Assembly: GCA_030613045.1 (NCBI GenBank)
Contig: JAUWMS010000066.1
Location: 1 to 8,888 of the forward strand
Source: Candidatus Latescibacterota bacterium
Lineage (GTDB): Bacteria; Latescibacterota; 4484-107
Reading direction: 5' to 3'
Length of the DNA: 8,888 bases
Shown: in pieces, positions 1 through 6,233 of the stretch
How positions within the stretch are numbered: position 1 is the stretch's first letter
How the letters are laid out: the number at the start of each line of letters is the position of its first letter
Notes under the pieces: model-generated
Database searches by the model: none
Told to the model about the DNA's origin: nothing
The model's input: the letters and a program-made list of their open reading frames with translations, nothing else
Made by a program: the position numbers and the translations under genes

Positions 1-1
1 G

Positions 2-673
2 GCATTGGCGTGGGCGTTGATGGGACTCCTGCTAACTATGTCTGAAGGGCAAAGAGATTCCGCATCGGAGGCTTTGGAAACGGCCTCTGAAGAGGCGTCC
101 GTGCAGGACCGGCGGGTGCTCTACGCGGTGTTGATCGCCAATTTCGCCAGTTACTTTATTGTGGGTGCGGTGCGCAATCTGTTCCCCAAACTTGCGGCGG
201 AATTGGGGATCGAACTTAAGACATTGGGCGCGTTGATGGCCGTGATTCCGCTGGCGCAGTTGGGCGCGTTTGTGTACTTCCGCAGGGCGGATGGATCGCA
301 CGACCGGATCGGGCGCTTGATGATCGCTCAGGGGATGGCTATCGGAGGTATGGCCCTGATTATGGTCTCCCAGGGAGTCTGGCTGTTTGCGATGGGCTTT
401 GTACTCTCCGGGGTGCTGATCGGCACGAGTTATTCGCTGAGCCTGTTTCACAGCTTGTACGGACAGGTACAGAAGGGAGCGAACAGCGGGCTGAACGAGT
501 CCATCGTGGGCAGTGGCATCTTAGTGGGTCCTTTTGTGGGAGGATGGGCCGCCGGGCACTTCGGTCTGAGGACGCCCTACGTGCTGTGCGGAATGCTGTT
601 AGCCGTTGCGATGGCGGCGGAGGGCATGCTGATCCGGTCGGCGAAGCGTCGGCGCGCACGAGGGATGTCGTAA
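2..673 (+). CDS. MFS transporter, C-terminal half (5' partial)
   Basis: Inner-membrane secondary transporter of the major facilitator superfamily; the substrate cannot be told. The frame is open to the left edge, so the start lies outside the window; the first in-frame TTG (position 5) and the ATG codons after it are not convincing starts. The visible 223 residues read as the end of a hydrophobic helix, then a polar, acidic loop of about 25 residues (the usual central cytoplasmic loop between helices 6 and 7), then six hydrophobic segments that fit helices 7-12. Helix 7 begins just after the QDRR motif. The segments are separated by short loops such as RRADGSHDRIGR, and a glycine-rich stretch (GSGILVGPFVGG) fits helix 11. 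The tail is short and basic (AKRRRARGMS). The family call is firm from this topology. The 174-base gap to the next gene has several CTGAAG/CTTCAG repeats but no clear terminator. Confidence 0.87.
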   Translation, partial: ALAWALMGLLLTMSEGQRDSASEALETASEEASVQDRRVLYAVLIANFASYFIVGAVRNLFPKLAAELGIELKTLGALMAVIPLAQLGAFVYFRRADGSHDRIGRLMIAQGMAIGGMALIMVSQGVWLFAMGFVLSGVLIGTSYSLSLFHSLYGQVQKGANSGLNESIVGSGILVGPFVGGWAAGHFGLRTPYVLCGMLLAVAMAAEGMLIRSAKRRRARGMS

Positions 674-847
674 GCGTGATAATCCTCAGACGCTTCAGCC
701 TGAACGTAAACGATCAGTCTGAAGGATGCAAGCTGAAGTACGCTCCTATCCCGGGTTTAGAGGGCACTTCAGCGTCCTTTGACTCTGAGCCTGAGGGTTC
801 AGCTTCAGGTCTTGACATGGCACCTTTATCCGAAGAAAGGAGGCGTT

Positions 848-1354
848 ATGGAACTTATGGACGTCATTCGACAGCGGCGTAGTATTCGGAAGTATAAGCC
901 CGATCCGGTGCCTCAAGAGGCTCTCGATTATGTACTGGAGGCGGCACGGCTGGCCCCATCCTGGGCGAACACCCAGTGCTGGAAATTTGTAGTAGTCACC
1001 GATCCCAAGGTGAAAAGCGAGTTGGCCAAGGCGGGTAACGAATGGACCGCTCATGCCCCGGTTCTGGTCGCGGCCTGCGCCGATCCTTCCGAACCCGGCA
1101 CCAAAGGCGATCAGGCTTACTATATGCTGGACATCGGAATTGCCATGGAGCATCTGATTCTTGCGGCGAGCGAACGAGGGCTGGGTACCTGCTGGATTGG
1201 CTGGTTCAAGGAAGACGCAGCCAAACGCGCATTGGGGGTACCCGAGGGGATACGCGTGGTGGCTTTTACCCCGCTCGGCTATCCGAACGAAGCGCCGTCT
1301 CCCAAGCCACGCAAAGCGCTCAGCGAAATCGTGTGTTCCAACCGGTACGAATAA
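848..1354 (+). CDS. Small FMN-dependent nitroreductase family protein
   Basis: Predicted cytoplasmic NAD(P)H-dependent flavoprotein of the nitroreductase fold; the natural substrate is unknown. At 168 residues it is typical of the short nitroreductases. The N-terminal RQRRSIRKY (residues 8-16) is the FMN phosphate-binding motif. APSWANTQCWKFVVV (36-50) matches the family's APS-x-x-N-x-Q-x-W core. The helix at 96-112 followed by GLGTCWIGWF (111-120) and LGYP (143-146) are the usual C-terminal flavin-contacting elements. PKPRKALSEIV near the end matches the common tail. I chose the ATG at 848 because a perfect AAAGGAGG (836-843) lies 4 bases upstream and the conserved N-terminal motif follows at once; the frame extends further upstream only through unconserved sequence. 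It stands alone between gaps of 174 and 222 bases, so it is probably its own transcription unit. Members of this fold can also be dehalogenases or ene-reductases, so the function stays general. Confidence 0.9.
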   Translation: MELMDVIRQRRSIRKYKPDPVPQEALDYVLEAARLAPSWANTQCWKFVVVTDPKVKSELAKAGNEWTAHAPVLVAACADPSEPGTKGDQAYYMLDIGIAMEHLILAASERGLGTCWIGWFKEDAAKRALGVPEGIRVVAFTPLGYPNEAPSPKPRKALSEIVCSNRYE

Positions 1355-1388
1355 TCCAGATCCGTCCATTGCAGCGTGACAACTCAAA

Positions 1389-1462
1389 TTGGAGTGCGGT
1401 AGCCTGCTATCGCTTTCAGCCGCTTGACTGCCAAGAAAGCGCAAGCACGGCTTGCGCTTTCC
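1389..1462. repeat. Composite palindromic repeat (two hairpins)
   Basis: Two neighbouring inverted repeats lie in the gap between the nitroreductase and threonine aldolase genes. The first is imperfect: GCGGTAGC (1396-1403) and GCTATCGC (1406-1413) pair with one G-T wobble. The second is perfect over 12 bp: GAAAGCGCAAGC (1435-1446), loop ACG, GCTTGCGCTTTC (1450-1461). A third segment, CGCTTTC (1411-1417), could also pair with GAAAGCG (1435-1441), so alternative folds exist. No T-run follows, so this is more like a REP-type palindrome than a rho-independent terminator, although it could protect the 3' end of the nitroreductase mRNA. From memory, motifs of the GGAGTGCGGTAGC kind recur between genes in some PVC-group genomes; I could not check that here. 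Confidence 0.7.
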
Positions 1463-1576
1463 ATAGCTTGCCCGCTAAAGAAAGCCCCTTTCCGAAGAGG
1501 AAACCCTATGCGGTTTGTGAGAGATAAAAACTGAGCGATGTAGCCTCAGTCCACCAAGAAGAGTGGGAGCATTTAT

Positions 1577-2596
1577 ATGAATTCAATCATAGACTTTCGA
1601 AGCGACACGGTAACCACGCCCACGCCGGAGATGCGGGAGGCGATGAAGAACGCTCTGGTGGGCGACGACGTGTTTCAGGACGATCCTACCGTCCGCGAGT
1701 TGGAAGAGAAGGCCGCCGAACGCTTGGGACACGAAGCCGGTTTATTCGTGGTCAGCGGCACGATGGGCAATCAGGTGTGCATCAAAGCGCACACCAGGTC
1801 CGGCGATGAGATCATCCTGGATCCGCGATCCCACATTTTCAACCACGAGGTGGGTATGGCCGCATCCTTCTCCGGGGTGCAGGTGCATCCGGTGGATATC
1901 TGGAATCCCCCGGAGATCGAGGCCGCCATCCGCACGGAGGACATTCACCATTCCGAAACCACGCTGATCTGCCTCGAAAATTCGTTCGAGTCCTTTCGGG
2001 GGCGTCCGATGCCGGTGGCGTTGACGGAGCAAATTTACGACCTCGCCGCGCGGCACGGAATTCCCGTCCATGTGGACGGCGCACGTATTTTCAACGCGGC
2101 CGCGGCCCTCGAGGTGAACGTCCGGGAAATCACGGCGCGGGCGGATTCGGTCATGTTCTGTCTTTCCAAAGGCCTCGCCGCGCCGATCGGTTCGATGGTC
2201 GTCGGGAACCGTGATTTCATCCGACGAGCGCGGAAGGTGCGCAAGATGATGGGCGGTGGCATGCGTCAGGTGGGCGTGCTGGCGGCTCCGGGGCTGATCG
2301 CTCTGGAGGTGATGTCCCGACGGTTGGACGAGGATCATCGCAACGCCCGCCTGCTGGCCGAGGGATTGAGGCCCCTTCCTCAGATCGATTTTTTGCACGA
2401 AGTAGAGACCAACATTCTCCTTTTTCGACTGCGGGACACCTCTCTCTCCATCGAGACCCTGTCCGAACGTTTGCTGGAACGGGGCATCAAGACCCTGCCG
2501 GGAGAGCACGGTCAGATGCGGATGGTGACGCACAAGGATATTTCCCCGGAGGACGTGAGCGCCACCATCGAGGCGTTTCGGGACATCCTAATGTGA
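1577..2596 (+). CDS. ltaE: Low-specificity L-threonine aldolase (PLP-dependent)
   Basis: Cytoplasmic fold-type I PLP enzyme that would cleave L-threonine or L-allo-threonine to glycine and acetaldehyde. The 339-residue length fits the family. IDFRSDTVTTPTPEMREAM (5-23) and VGDDVFQDDPTV (28-39) are the signature N-terminus. SGTMGNQ (60-66) binds the cofactor phosphate. His86 in SHIFNHE is where the PLP-stacking histidine is expected. HVDGAR (165-170) holds the aspartate that contacts the pyridine nitrogen. CLSKGL (195-200) carries the Schiff-base Lys198, and KMMGGGMRQVG (223-233) is the conserved block after it. One oddity: the usual LENTHN motif reads LENSFESFRGR (133-143), so the Thr-His-Asn is replaced. 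The ATG at 1577 is supported by GGGAG (1565-1569) seven bases upstream and by alignment of the N-terminal motif. The gene ends in ATG-TGA just before a repeat element. A related beta-eliminating lyase specificity cannot be excluded. Confidence 0.88.
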   Translation: MNSIIDFRSDTVTTPTPEMREAMKNALVGDDVFQDDPTVRELEEKAAERLGHEAGLFVVSGTMGNQVCIKAHTRSGDEIILDPRSHIFNHEVGMAASFSGVQVHPVDIWNPPEIEAAIRTEDIHHSETTLICLENSFESFRGRPMPVALTEQIYDLAARHGIPVHVDGARIFNAAAALEVNVREITARADSVMFCLSKGLAAPIGSMVVGNRDFIRRARKVRKMMGGGMRQVGVLAAPGLIALEVMSRRLDEDHRNARLLAEGLRPLPQIDFLHEVETNILLFRLRDTSLSIETLSERLLERGIKTLPGEHGQMRMVTHKDISPEDVSATIEAFRDILM

Positions 2597-2688
2597 TTTT
2601 CACCGCAGAGCACGCAGAGTGCGCGGAGAACCCCATAAAGGGCTTCAGCAGTTCTCAGCGGTCTCTGCGATCTCTGCGGTGCAATTTG
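2597..2688. repeat. CCGCAGAG-type nonamer hairpin element, copy 1
   Basis: Begins immediately after the threonine aldolase stop codon. The left arm consists of three 9-base units, ACCGCAGAG, CACGCAGAG and TGCGCGGAG (2602-2628). After a spacer the right arm has complementary units CTCAGCGGT, CTCTGCGAT and CTCTGCGGT (2654-2680). The outer arms CACCGCAGAGCACGCAGAG (2601-2619) and CTCTGCGATCTCTGCGGTG (2663-2681) pair at 17 of 19 positions, and GAGAAC (2626-2631) pairs with GTTCTC (2651-2656). Because the unit is three codons long, read-through gives artefact peptides such as EHAECAE. A second, more diverged copy lies at 3767-3884. Sequences of this kind are, from memory, widespread in intergenic regions of environmental bacteria; their role is unknown to me. 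There is no T-run, so it is not a classical terminator. Confidence 0.8.
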
Positions 2689-2724
2689 AATCCCGATCTC
2701 ACGAAAAAAGGAAGGAGCGTTTTC

Positions 2725-3732
2725 ATGCTCAGATGCGGCATTATCGGATGCGGACGAATTGTTCAGCAGGGGCATGTCAATGCGTTCAAGGCGCTGCGGG
2801 ACCGCATCGAGGTGATGGCTTTGGCCGATCCGGCCCAGAGCAGCTTGGACGCAGTGGGAGAAGCGCTTGGCGTGGAGCGGAAGTATACGGATTACCGGGA
2901 GATGCTGGCAAAGGAGACGCTGGATTTCGTGGATATTGCCACGCCTCATTTTGCGCACCGGGACAACGTGGTGGATGCCGCGAATGCGGGGGTGCACATC
3001 CTCTCCGAGAAGCCGATGGCGACGAATTTGAAGGAGGCGGATGCTGTGCTGGCGGCCGTGGAGAGAAACGGCGTCCAATACTGCGTGCTCCACAATTACA
3101 TTTACGGCGGCGCATTGAAGCGGGCCATCGCACTGGTTCGGGAGGGCGCGATCGGAACGGTGTTCTTCATCCGAAGCGAAGGCGTGGGTTGGGGGCATTA
3201 CGCCGGCGTGGAGGGGTTCGATCCCGACTGGCGGACCAAGAGGACCCGGGGCGGCGGCGGTTGTCTGATCGATAACGGGTATCACAACCTCTACTCCGCG
3301 GAGTATCTGATGAACTCGCCGGTGGTGTCGGTCTATGCCAGCGTGGGGACGTTCGTCCAGCCCATTGACGTGGACGATCTCGCCGTGCTGATGCTCCGGC
3401 ATAAAAACGGCGGCACCACGAGCATCCAGGTCAGTTGGGCGGTCAAAGCGGGCGGTGTGGGGGTTTATGAGATCCACGGCACGAAAGGCACGCTCACCTT
3501 TCGCCGGGACGATCATCCGCTGGCGCTCTATCGAAATGAAACAGGGGAGTGGGAGTATCCTTCGACGGAGGTGCAGTATGAGGGATTCACTGGGCTCTTC
3601 CACGAATTTGCAGAGGCGCTGGAGCAGGGAACGGAGGTGCCCATCTCCGGCCACAGAGCGCGGCATAACTTGGACATCATTGTGAGCGCGTACGAGTCGG
3701 CCAAAACCGGGAACGTGGTGGCCATTTCCTGA
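2725..3732 (+). CDS. Gfo/Idh/MocA family NAD(P)-dependent oxidoreductase
   Basis: Predicted cytoplasmic dehydrogenase acting on a sugar, inositol or related polyol; the substrate is not identifiable. The 335 residues show the standard two-domain layout. The N-terminal Rossmann domain starts with GIIGCGRI (5-12). A conserved aspartate in LADP (33-36) is where the cofactor ribose is usually bound, and IATPHFAHRD (71-80) follows. SEKPMATN (94-101) carries the catalytic-type EKP lysine, Lys96. The C-terminal alpha/beta domain has GGGGCLIDNGYHNLY (176-190), with the D-x-G-x-H pair Asp183/His187, and ends with the family-typical PISGHRARHNLDIIVSAYESA region. I chose the ATG at 2725 because GGAAGGAG (2710-2717) precedes it and the Rossmann motif starts right after. 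The same frame is open back to a GTG at 2593, but those 44 extra residues translate the repeat element. The gene is flanked by two copies of that repeat, which suggests possible movement as a unit. Confidence 0.92.
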   Translation: MLRCGIIGCGRIVQQGHVNAFKALRDRIEVMALADPAQSSLDAVGEALGVERKYTDYREMLAKETLDFVDIATPHFAHRDNVVDAANAGVHILSEKPMATNLKEADAVLAAVERNGVQYCVLHNYIYGGALKRAIALVREGAIGTVFFIRSEGVGWGHYAGVEGFDPDWRTKRTRGGGGCLIDNGYHNLYSAEYLMNSPVVSVYASVGTFVQPIDVDDLAVLMLRHKNGGTTSIQVSWAVKAGGVGVYEIHGTKGTLTFRRDDHPLALYRNETGEWEYPSTEVQYEGFTGLFHEFAEALEQGTEVPISGHRARHNLDIIVSAYESAKTGNVVAIS

Positions 3733-3766
3733 TATTCCTCATCAGTTTCTGGACAAAATTAAACGG

Positions 3767-3884
3767 AAATTTCACCGCAGAGTCCGCGGAGAACGCAGAG
3801 AAAAAACCCTCTCAAGAGGGCATGACTCAGGAGGATTTCTTTGTATTCTCTCTGCGAGCTTCGCGATCTCCGCAGTGAAAATTT
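3767..3884. repeat. CCGCAGAG-type nonamer hairpin element, copy 2
   Basis: Starts 34 bases after the dehydrogenase stop codon. The left arm has the units ACCGCAGAG, TCCGCGGAG and AACGCAGAG (3774-3800). The right arm has CTCTGCGAG, CTTCGCGAT and CTCCGCAGT (3850-3876). The outer ends AAATTTCAC (3767-3775) and GTGAAAATTT (3875-3884) are also complementary apart from one extra base. Inside the spacer is a smaller stem, CCCTCT (3807-3812) with AGAGGG (3815-3820). The arms are clearly related to copy 1 (2597-2688) while the spacers differ in length and sequence. Unit-level pairing is imperfect, which suggests an older or degraded copy. Confidence 0.78.
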
Positions 3885-3900
3885 ATGAACATTAAGTCTG

Positions 3901-3940
3901 AACCTCCCGCAGGGTACTAACCTGCGGGAGGTTGTCTTTT
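3901..3940 (+). terminator. Strong hairpin with short T-run, terminator- or attenuator-like
   Basis: A perfect 13-bp stem: AACCTCCCGCAGG (3901-3913), 7-base loop, CCTGCGGGAGGTT (3921-3933), followed by GTCTTTT. It sits 168 bases after the dehydrogenase stop and 19 bases before the ATG of the large membrane protein gene. It could end the upstream transcript or control entry into the next gene. The right-arm segment CGGGAGGT (3925-3932) can also pair with ACCTCCCG at 3951-3958, next to the start codon, so two mutually exclusive hairpins are possible. The T-run is short and interrupted, so termination strength is uncertain. Confidence 0.65.
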
Positions 3941-3959
3941 CAGAAAGGCGACCTCCCGT

Positions 3960-6119
3960 ATGCCCCACCCGCAACTCCATTTCGACGCCGGTCACGCCTG
4001 GGTCTGGATCGTTCCGGCCTTGCTTTCCCTCGTGGCGGCGTTCTATTTTTACCGGCGCACCAATCCGCCGAGTCCCCGGTGGATGCGAAGGCTGCTATTC
4101 GGGCTGCGAAGCGCGGTTTTGATGCTGCTTCTACTGGCGCTGACGGAGCCGATGCTCACGCTCAGCACGGTACGAAGCGAAAAGCCCGTCTTCGTGGTGC
4201 TGATAGATCGGAGTGCGAGCATGGGCCTCGTGGATGGCCGGGGGGGGCGCCGGGATGCACTCGTGGAACTTCTCAAGGCGGAGACGTTCGAGACGCTTGG
4301 ACAACAGGCCCGGCTTGAAATCTTCACGTTTGCGGACAATTTGACGCCTTGGGCTCCGATGATCCCGGATTCGTTGAGGCCGCATGGGAACGCGACGGAC
4401 ATCGGGAGCGCGCAGCGTACGGTCCGGGATCGGCTCAAGGGACAACAGATCGAGGGGATGCTGTTGTTTTCGGATGGAGCCAATAATCTCGGAGGCGACC
4501 CGGTCTCCGTGGCCGAGGGAATGGGCATCCCGATCTACGCGGTGGGCATCGGAGATCCGACGACGGCGCGGGATATTCAGGTTGCCGGTGTGTTCGCCAA
4601 CGAGATGGCCTACGTGGGACGGCCGGTTCCGGTGGAGGTGACAATTTTAAGCTGGGGATTCGAGGGACAAAGAGCATCGGTTTTCTTGTATGAGGGGGGC
4701 AAACGGCTGGATGAGCAGATGATCACCCTGAGGGGAGACGGGCTGGAGCAACGGGTGACGCTTGAGATGACGCCGACCCAGCCCGGAAGGCACACTTTCC
4801 AAATTGTGCTTCCCGTGCAGGAGGGAGAGCTTTCGGAGGGAAACAACCGCCGTCTGTTCTCCGTCAAGGTCTTGGAAAGCAAGGTGCGGATTTTGCTGGT
4901 CGCAGGCAGCCCGAGTGCGGATTTATCCTTCCTCCGGCGGTCGTGGGAGCGTAATGAAGATCTGCACGTGAAGACGGTCGTGCTCGGTCAGAGAAAGGAA
5001 GGATTTCGGATTTCGGACACCGATCTCGTGGCGTTGTTGGATGTACCCTGGAAGGCCCTGGGGAACGAGGGCGCACAGGAGCTTGTTCGGGCCGTCCGGG
5101 AGGACGGCTTGGGACTGCTGGTGATCGGTGGGCCTCATGCATTCGGCGCCGGGGGAACCGTCGGAAGTCCGTTGGAGGAAATGCTTCCGTGGAAAATGCA
5201 AAGGGGGCGCGCTTCTTATCGGGAGGGGGCGTTTTCGCCGCGGATAACGTCCGAGGGCGCGCACCATCCGATCTTGCGGCTTTCGGAGGATCCGGTCGTC
5301 CATGCTCAGCGATGGGGGGAGTTGCCCCCCCTGTTGGCGTGCAATGGGATCGCGGAGGTCAAATCGTGGGCGCGGGTGTTGGTGGTGCATCCGACGCTGG
5401 GGAACGCGCATAGCCCGATGCCGCTTGTCGCGGTCGGAGGGCGGGATCGGGGGAAGGTGATGGGGGTGGCGTTTTCCACCTTCTATCGGTGGGATCTGAT
5501 GATGTGGGGAATCGGAAAGACCAACGCGGCGTCGGAGCGATTCTGGAGCAACGCGGTCCGCTGGTTGGTGACGCGGGAAGCAGATGCCCCGGTGCGCATT
5601 TTTTCGGATAAGCCCATCTATCGCGCCGGGGAGCCGATCACGTTTCAGGGAGAAGTGTACGACGAAAGCTACCGGCCGCTGCCGGGGGCGGAAGTGCAGG
5701 TCGTCTTCGAGGAAGCCGCGCGGGAGCGGATCGTCTTTTTTGAGGACGAGGGATCGGGACGCTATGCCGGGCGGACGTCCGGGCTTCGTCCGGGGGAGTA
5801 CACCTTCCGGGCGCGGGCCTCCATCGGTGAACGCCGGATCGGGGAGGCCGAGGGCGCGTTTACGGTGGGGCCGTATAGCCTGGAGTTCGAGCACACCGGG
5901 ATGAGCGAGGAACTGCTACGTCGGATCGCCCATCGTAGCGGAGGAGCGTTCTATACGCCGGACTCCTTCGGAGCGATCTTGGAGGACGCGGATTTGCAGA
6001 AAAAACAGGTGTCCCACGTGCACAAAATCCGACTCTGGGACTGGTGGGGACTTTTTGCGGGAATGATCGCGCTGCTGTGCGCGGAATGGACGATGCGGCG
6101 GAGATGGGGGATGATTTGA
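3960..6119 (+). CDS. Membrane-anchored VWA / GATase1-like / macroglobulin-like protein
   Basis: A 719-residue envelope protein of unknown role, resembling the large BatA-like/COG5426-type membrane proteins. Two hydrophobic helices (about 14-32 and 47-66) flank an arginine-rich loop (32-50), and a third helix lies near 694-711 before a basic tail, so the bulk should face the periplasm. A VWA domain (76-200) has a complete metal site: DRSAS (Asp83, Ser85, Ser87), Thr146 in GNATDIG, and Asp172 in LLFSDGANN. A beta-rich linker follows (about 205-305). A GATase1-like domain (308-540) contains LLVIGGPHAFGAGGT (386-400) without a visible catalytic cysteine. FSDKPIYRAGEPITFQGEV (548-566) matches the MG2 region of alpha-2-macroglobulins. 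The ATG at 3960 has only a weak AAAGG (3944-3948), but it places the first helix correctly. The MoxR ATPase and DUF58 partners common beside such genes are not adjacent. A role in protein assembly or stress tolerance is inference only. Confidence 0.82.
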   Translation: MPHPQLHFDAGHAWVWIVPALLSLVAAFYFYRRTNPPSPRWMRRLLFGLRSAVLMLLLLALTEPMLTLSTVRSEKPVFVVLIDRSASMGLVDGRGGRRDALVELLKAETFETLGQQARLEIFTFADNLTPWAPMIPDSLRPHGNATDIGSAQRTVRDRLKGQQIEGMLLFSDGANNLGGDPVSVAEGMGIPIYAVGIGDPTTARDIQVAGVFANEMAYVGRPVPVEVTILSWGFEGQRASVFLYEGGKRLDEQMITLRGDGLEQRVTLEMTPTQPGRHTFQIVLPVQEGELSEGNNRRLFSVKVLESKVRILLVAGSPSADLSFLRRSWERNEDLHVKTVVLGQRKEGFRISDTDLVALLDVPWKALGNEGAQELVRAVREDGLGLLVIGGPHAFGAGGTVGSPLEEMLPWKMQRGRASYREGAFSPRITSEGAHHPILRLSEDPVVHAQRWGELPPLLACNGIAEVKSWARVLVVHPTLGNAHSPMPLVAVGGRDRGKVMGVAFSTFYRWDLMMWGIGKTNAASERFWSNAVRWLVTREADAPVRIFSDKPIYRAGEPITFQGEVYDESYRPLPGAEVQVVFEEAARERIVFFEDEGSGRYAGRTSGLRPGEYTFRARASIGERRIGEAEGAFTVGPYSLEFEHTGMSEELLRRIAHRSGGAFYTPDSFGAILEDADLQKKQVSHVHKIRLWDWWGLFAGMIALLCAEWTMRRRWGMI

Positions 6120-6128
6120 GGGCAAACC

Positions 6129-6208
6129 ATTTCAAAAATTTCAAAAATTGCCTGGGTGTGATGGATATAGGCAATCTTTGAAATCTTTGAAATCTTGGCA
6201 ATCTTGGC
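6129..6208. repeat. AT-rich nonamer inverted/tandem repeat
   Basis: Two 9-base units ATTTCAAAA (6129-6137, 6138-6146) lead into ATTGCC. After a 15-base spacer the complementary units AATCTTTGA (6173-6181, 6182-6190) follow, and then two variant units AATCTTGGC (6191-6199, 6200-6208). The 25-base arms 6129-6153 and 6169-6193 are complementary except at two positions. It is much more AT-rich than the flanking genes and fills most of the gap between the VWA gene and xylB. The sequence differs from the CCGCAGAG elements, but the 9-base-unit plan is the same. Read-through makes a false N-terminal extension of the kinase and repeated FKDFKD/CQDCQD peptides on the other strand. Confidence 0.78.
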
Positions 6209-6233
6209 AATGGGAAAACGGGGGGAGAGGGAG

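Noticed and set aside
812..840. TTGACA at 812-817 as a -35 box for the nitroreductase gene
   Set aside because: No -10-like hexamer is found at a suitable distance before the start codon at 848; GAAAGG occupies that place.
674..847. Cluster of CTGAAG/CTTCAG motifs before the nitroreductase gene as an operator array
   Set aside because: The copies are irregularly spaced and imperfect, and no consistent dyad could be defined.
2593..2724. GTG start giving the dehydrogenase 44 extra N-terminal residues
   Set aside because: The extra residues are the repeat element read in frame. A good ribosome site and the Rossmann motif both point to the ATG at 2725.
2512..3666. Long reverse-strand open frame (384 codons) opposite the dehydrogenase, and similar ones at 4923-5894 and 6141-7091
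   Set aside because: They are antisense to well-supported genes, rich in Arg/His/Pro as expected from the complement of GC-biased codons, and show no domain.
2597..3884. The repeated CCGCAGAG units as a small CRISPR array
   Set aside because: Units are 9 bases long and contiguous with no spacers of equal length, they occur in both orientations, and no cas gene is present.
4881..5580. An active glutamine amidotransferase domain in the VWA protein
   Set aside because: The GGPHAFGAGG segment fits the non-catalytic GATase1-like group and shows no nucleophile cysteine at the expected turn.
6195..6233. Upstream starts for xylulokinase at 6195 and 6210
   Set aside because: They fall in or at the edge of the nonamer repeat and have no ribosome site, while the ATG at 6234 has a strong purine-rich site and begins right at the GIDIGT motif.
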